Shown here piece by piece: positions 60,201 through 64,000 of a stretch of 64,000 bases of DNA. Below the pieces are notes generated by a model. The model did not search any database, was not told where the DNA came from, and saw only the letters and a program-made list of their open reading frames with translations. Both the position numbers and the translations under genes were made by a program. This stretch comes from Lentimicrobiaceae bacterium (GTDB lineage Bacteria; Bacteroidota; Bacteroidia; Bacteroidales; JAGONC01). The stretch is from the NCBI GenBank assembly GCA_017993235.1, contig JAGONC010000008.1:29382-93381 (forward strand), read 5' to 3'. The number at the start of each line of letters is the position of its first letter. The first letter of the stretch is position 1.

Positions 60201-62711
60201 ATGGAAAATGAATTAAAACGAATACTTGAACTTGAGGATCCAATTTTATTTTTAGGAGCGGGTTTTTCATTAGGTGCTAAAACACAAAATGGGAAAGATT
60301 TTCCTACTGGAAACCAGTTGAAAATTGAAATAATTAAAAACCTTTTAAAGGTTGATGAAGGATCATCTGAGTATAATGATTTAATCAAATATAGTTTGTC
60401 AGATATTTGTGATTACTGTGAAAATGAAAAGAGCAAGGCACATCTTACAGATTTTCTTGTAGACATTTTTCAGAATGCAAAACCTGCAAGTTTTCATGAA
60501 CTCGTATGTGAATATCCTTGGAAAAAGATTTATACAACTAATATTGATGATATTATCGAAACAATTTACAATAAAGGGAAAAAAGGTTTATTGGTCCAAA
60601 ATTTTAAAAGAAGGTCTACGCTAAAACTTGATGATAAAACAGAATACATTAAACTACACGGCTGTGTTAATAATCCAAGTGAAAGTCTAACATTTAGTAC
60701 TAAATCTTATTTAGATTCCATGGTCCTTACAAAGGATTACAGATTTAATAGTCTTTCACTTGATATGCTTTCCGAGCCAATAATATTTGTAGGTCACGAT
60801 TATAGTGAAATAAATATAGACTACTATTTAAAACTTTATGAAAATTCAGGTTATCAATCTTCAAGAGGGAAACTCTTTTTTATTAATCCAGATCCTTCAA
60901 TAATATTTACAAGCAAAATTAAGTCCTTAGGCGCAGTCTTGATTAAATGGGATGCTGAAAGTTTCTTTAATTATGTGAATAAAACTTATTCGCAAACGGA
61001 TAATAGTGAAACAATAAAACATTTAAGAACATTAAAGCGATTTGGTTTTGAAAGGTTAAATGAAATTCGAAAATCAATTGTTCCAATAAGTAAATATGAG
61101 AGTAATCTATATTTTGGTTATGAACCAAATTGGAAAGACATATATGACGAATGGGATTTTCAAGATATAAACATTAAATCAGAATTGGAAAGATTTAAAG
61201 ATAGTATTTTGAAAATTGGAGAATCTGGAATTTTTGCAGTTTATGGAAAGGGTTTATCAGGTAAAAGCACCTTTTTATTAAGATTAGGTGCAGAGTTGGA
61301 ATCAGATGGTTATGAAGTTTGGCAATATACGGGTAAATATTTTAATTATTTTGAACTTTACAAATGGATAAAACAAAATCCTGGATTAAAATATTTTGCC
61401 TTATTATATGATAATGCCAGTCATAACTACCGTGATATTAGTAGGTTAATAAATTTAGTTTCTTCTGATCAAAAATTAATAGTAATTACAACATCAAGAG
61501 TGCCACTGCATATTAGGATGAGATATAGCATTGTTGACAATAAACATTTGGAATACTACATAGAGCCTAAAATATCTGAGAATTATGCAACAACAATAGA
61601 AGAAAAACTATCTCAAAAGGGATATTTAGGTGTCCTTAAAAAATATAGTGATAAAGATGAAAGAATTAACAAAATTGTATCAAAAAATGATGTTTTGGAC
61701 ATTCTTTTCGAAATTACTTATGGAAAAGGATTTAAAGAAAGGTTAAACAAAGGATTGCAAAGTATACTAACTAAAGATTCTGATTGTCATGACTTTTTAA
61801 TATTTCTTGCAATATTTGAAAAACTTGATATTCCATATATTCCCAAAGAACTTGTTTCTTTTATTTATGGAATTAATAGCAATAAGATGTTAACCGAGGT
61901 AGAGGATTATATTAAGTATTCTCAAAATGGTGATATTAAGTTAAGGACAGGTTTTTTTCTTATTTCAATTATTCAATCTGCTTCGAAAGGGAAAATCTTA
62001 TCAGTATTAAAATCTATTTTGCGAAGTATATCACCACAATTGGATAACAATCCAAGAAATTTATGGAATCAAATAGAAGCATCATGTATTAAGGAAAAAA
62101 CATTGCGTATTAAGCTAAATCTGAAAACGCAACAAATAAAAGAAATGCTTTATGAATTAAAAGACGATTTGAGTGGTAGCTATAATTATTGGCTTCAGCT
62201 TGGGATTTCTGAACAGATAGAGTTGGATTTTGATAAAGCGTTAAATCATTTTAGACAAGCAGAAGTAATAAATCCTGGTTCTTATATGGTTCAAAATGCA
62301 ATAGGTAGGAATTATCTTAGGCAGGCAAATAATATGAATGAACGAAGTTACGCGACTAAAGTATTTGAAGAAGGAGAGGAAATAATACTTGATCTTATAA
62401 ATCATAGAGAAGAATTTCAAGTTAGGGCTTTTTCAACTCATACATATCTTTATGAAAAGATTAATTTTTTAAAAAGGTTTAAAGTTGATATTTCTAGAAA
62501 TGAACTCAAAGAAATGTTTAACTTATTAAAAAAGCTTGTTGACAAGGATCCTGAAGATGTAATGACAAAACACATCAGTAATTATTTTATGGACTATCTA
62601 AAACTTACAAAAAGAACAGATATTGTTAAAATTAAATATCACGACCTAAGTATTTTAAAATCTATGTTAATTGATAATCAAATGGATATTAATGATATTG
62701 AAATTGAATAA
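60201..62711 (+). CDS. SIR2 - STAND NTPase - TPR protein (Avs-like defence)
   Basis: About 836 residues from the ATG at 60201. The N-terminal SIR2 domain has PILFLGAGFSLGAKTQNGKD (NAD site, near 18), IYTTNIDDIIETIYNKG and the catalytic histidine YIKLHGCVNNP (near 151). A STAND-type P-loop NTPase follows: IFAVYGKGLSGKSTFLLRLG (Walker A near 350) and YFALLYDNASHNYRDISRLI (Walker B near 395), then a helical C-terminus ending in TPR-like repeats (DFDKALNHFRQAEVINPGSY, VQNAIGRNYLRQANNMNERS). SIR2-STAND proteins sense phage components and deplete NAD+. All key residues look present. Last gene of the cassette array. Confidence 0.88.
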   Translation: MENELKRILELEDPILFLGAGFSLGAKTQNGKDFPTGNQLKIEIIKNLLKVDEGSSEYNDLIKYSLSDICDYCENEKSKAHLTDFLVDIFQNAKPASFHELVCEYPWKKIYTTNIDDIIETIYNKGKKGLLVQNFKRRSTLKLDDKTEYIKLHGCVNNPSESLTFSTKSYLDSMVLTKDYRFNSLSLDMLSEPIIFVGHDYSEINIDYYLKLYENSGYQSSRGKLFFINPDPSIIFTSKIKSLGAVLIKWDAESFFNYVNKTYSQTDNSETIKHLRTLKRFGFERLNEIRKSIVPISKYESNLYFGYEPNWKDIYDEWDFQDINIKSELERFKDSILKIGESGIFAVYGKGLSGKSTFLLRLGAELESDGYEVWQYTGKYFNYFELYKWIKQNPGLKYFALLYDNASHNYRDISRLINLVSSDQKLIVITTSRVPLHIRMRYSIVDNKHLEYYIEPKISENYATTIEEKLSQKGYLGVLKKYSDKDERINKIVSKNDVLDILFEITYGKGFKERLNKGLQSILTKDSDCHDFLIFLAIFEKLDIPYIPKELVSFIYGINSNKMLTEVEDYIKYSQNGDIKLRTGFFLISIIQSASKGKILSVLKSILRSISPQLDNNPRNLWNQIEASCIKEKTLRIKLNLKTQQIKEMLYELKDDLSGSYNYWLQLGISEQIELDFDKALNHFRQAEVINPGSYMVQNAIGRNYLRQANNMNERSYATKVFEEGEEIILDLINHREEFQVRAFSTHTYLYEKINFLKRFKVDISRNELKEMFNLLKKLVDKDPEDVMTKHISNYFMDYLKLTKRTDIVKIKYHDLSILKSMLIDNQMDINDIEIE

Positions 62712-62719
62712 AGTACTTT

Positions 62720-62773
62720 GCATAATAAATAAGGCTTCGTGCGGCGCAAGCCAAGCATGAAGCCGTGTTGCAT
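62720..62773 (+). repeat. attC-like site 3 (short)
   Basis: GCATAAT, complementary to the start box GTTATGC at 60170, begins 8 bases after the SIR2 gene. A stem GGCTTCGTGC (62733) with GCATGAAGCC (62755) follows and GTTGCAT ends it at 62773. About 54 bp, the size of the shortest attC sites. Confidence 0.5.
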
Positions 62774-62982
62774 GAAATCCCACAGACTATTGAGGTTATA
62801 TTATGGGGATTAAATCAAAAAACATTGCTATAGAGTTGTACCCAACGCCATCCGTTCTTTGAAATTCTGAAAGGAAACAGGCGATCCAAGCACTGGAATC
62901 AGCTTTAAAGAAAGACCCCAATGGCATTTATGGTGAGTTTGGATGATAGGATAGTGGGTCCGGAATGCGGGCATGTTTGTCA
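62774..62982. other. Gap between cassette array and IS91 remnant
   Basis: About 210 bp without a convincing ORF. Nothing recognised; probably the 3' side of the IS91-type element and remaining cassette-end sequence. Confidence 0.35.
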
Positions 62983-63870
62983 TCATTGATGTTGATTCTG
63001 GGATGAATGAATAAGCTGATTCCGGTACACAAGGGGAGGTCCCCTGCCGGGAAGAAACCGTTCAATGGTAACCATCGTCAACTGGCCACATTCGGGGCAG
63101 ATATCCGGATCGTACCCAAGTCTCCGACGACAGATCTCTTTCCAGTGCTCCCTTTTTATGGTTGGTTCAACCCTTACCCCCATGCTGTGTTGCAGCTGGT
63201 GCAACACCGGCCGATGGGTTGCAGATAGAAAACCGAAATGGCGGATGCGCACAAATCCTTTATTCAGGATATGGTGACTGAAACGGCGAAGAAACTCAAC
63301 CCCCTCCAACGTCATGACCTTCTGTTGATTATCCCGGTAATCACGCCAGCGGAAAGTGACGCCATATGGATCAACCTTCAGGATACGATGATTGGAGATC
63401 GCCGTCTTGTGGGTGTATCGCACCAGGTACTCAAGCACGGATTCCGGCCCGGCAAAGGGATCCTTCGTGTATACGACCCAGCCACTTCTGTAAAGCTCCT
63501 TTTTGAAGCCGGAATCAACACTCATCAGGTTGTTGAGACCCTCCATGAACTTACCACGGAATACCCTGGATAGATTTTCTGCCGGGAAAAGATAAACCTT
63601 ACCGGATGCCGACAGCTTCACCTGTTTCCACTGTCCCCTGATCCCTATTCCGCCTGCCGGAACAATACAGTGAAGATGGGGATGATAGCTCAGGGTTTGT
63701 CCCCAGGTATGCAGGATAGTAATCATACCGGCCTGGGCATGGAGCTTTGTCAGGAAGAATTGGGAAAGGGTGTTCCATGCAGCTTTAAAAAGCAGCCGGT
63801 ACATCGCTGATGGATTTGCCAGAAACAAGCCGTTCAGCTTGTCAGGTAAAGTAAATACCACATGAAAATA
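62983..63870 (-). pseudogene. IS91-family transposase, 5'-truncated
   Basis: Reads YFHVVFTLPDKLNGLFLANP, then LHAQAGMITILHTWGQTLSY and HPHLHCIVPAGG (the HUH histidines), then ILEYLVRYTHKTAISNHRIL and an RWRDYRD segment, diagnostic of IS91-type rolling-circle transposases. The C-terminal zinc-like CPECGQLTMV is intact. The N-terminal zinc-binding domain, about 80-100 residues, is missing: upstream codons come from repeated sequence at 63876-63924. The stop is at 62983. It could still supply HUH homology but is probably inactive. Confidence 0.8.
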
Positions 63871-63875
63871 AGGCT

Positions 63876-64000
63876 GGATAATCCGGTGAAAGTGTACCAC
63901 TCAATCCGGTGGAAAGTGTACCACCTTTTCGAAGACGGACTTGTACATCAAAATTAATCTTTTTTTTCTATTCTGTTTTTTCTAAGCGATTCACCTTTTA
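63876..64000. mobile_element. Probable end of an IS21-type element
   Basis: Two near-identical 21-22-bp direct repeats, AATCCGGTGAAAGTGTACCA (63880) and AATCCGGTGGAAAGTGTACC (63903), abut the truncated IS91 gene. Multiple terminal repeats with a GTGTACCAC core are seen at IS21-family ends, which bind the transposase. The rest runs off the window, so the identity is tentative. Confidence 0.4.

Larger units (their letters stand above)
58150..62773 (+). mobile_element. Integron-like gene-cassette array without integrase
   Basis: Three same-strand single genes are each bounded by matching boxes: GTTGGGGC (58150) with GCCCCAAT (59017); GTTAGTG (59142) with CGCTAAT (60046); GTTATGC (60170) with GCATAAT (62720). 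All pairs are complementary, counting a terminal G-T pair in each. The intervals form the R''...R' sites of 132, 131 and about 54 bp. This is the geometry of integron cassettes. No tyrosine integron integrase is visible in the window. Confidence 0.65.

Overview
The window looks like a chromosomal segment of an anaerobic member of the Bacteroidota (probably Bacteroidales-like, uncultured). The evidence is type IX secretion sorting tails, a TonB receptor with a carboxypeptidase-regulatory N-terminus, PCMD-like and SBBP-propeller secreted proteins, pyruvate:ferredoxin oxidoreductase, several multi-cluster Fe-S proteins, and few Shine-Dalgarno sites. No species can be named from sequence reading alone. 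Layout: 1-26.9 kb is ordinary, moderately GC-rich host chromosome: a partial mutS2, an ECF sigma factor with a TPR membrane partner, a DUF362/4Fe-4S membrane pair, a dihydroorotate-dehydrogenase-like gene divergent from nifJ, a haem-binding protein with a decayed paralogue, a TonB receptor, a T9SS cargo protein, sppA, folK, a deoxynucleoside kinase, two OmpA/TPR envelope paralogues, a TrmH-type methylase, mutS, a four-helix-bundle gene, and tRNA-Gly and tRNA-Leu. Several families of short low-complexity repeats are scattered between these genes. One heptamer family lies inside the coding regions of both mutS and mutS2, and in mutS it shifts the conserved C-terminus out of frame. 26,985-51,986 is an AT-rich integrated mobilizable element of about 25 kb in tRNA-Leu, bounded by 59-bp direct repeats of the tRNA 3' half. 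It has an integrase/excisionase end, a second tyrosine recombinase, a small-gene operon with a replication-like wHTH protein, RadC, an oriT-like 16-bp inverted repeat, ArdC antirestriction, relaxase, MobC, a VirD4/TraG coupling ATPase and an unknown membrane-protein module. Its cargo is an unknown protein with a glycosyltransferase, a UvrD-like helicase with an unknown partner, and a complete type III restriction-modification system. No mating-pore genes are visible, so it probably borrows another element's secretion system. 52-57.6 kb holds a membrane protein, a large secreted propeller protein, and a minus-strand set of recombination genes resembling a phage or plasmid remnant (ERF annealing protein, RadC, small proteins), headed by a GC-rich repeated sequence. 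58.1-62.8 kb is the most interesting part: three same-strand genes (GIY-YIG/DUF4357, a RES-like protein, and a SIR2-STAND-TPR protein) whose ends carry complementary terminal heptamers and which are separated by 131-132-bp attC-like sites. This has the organisation of integron gene cassettes without a nearby integron integrase, and its content is defence-like and NAD-directed. The right edge (63-64 kb) has an IS91-family transposase truncated by what looks like the end of an IS21-type element.
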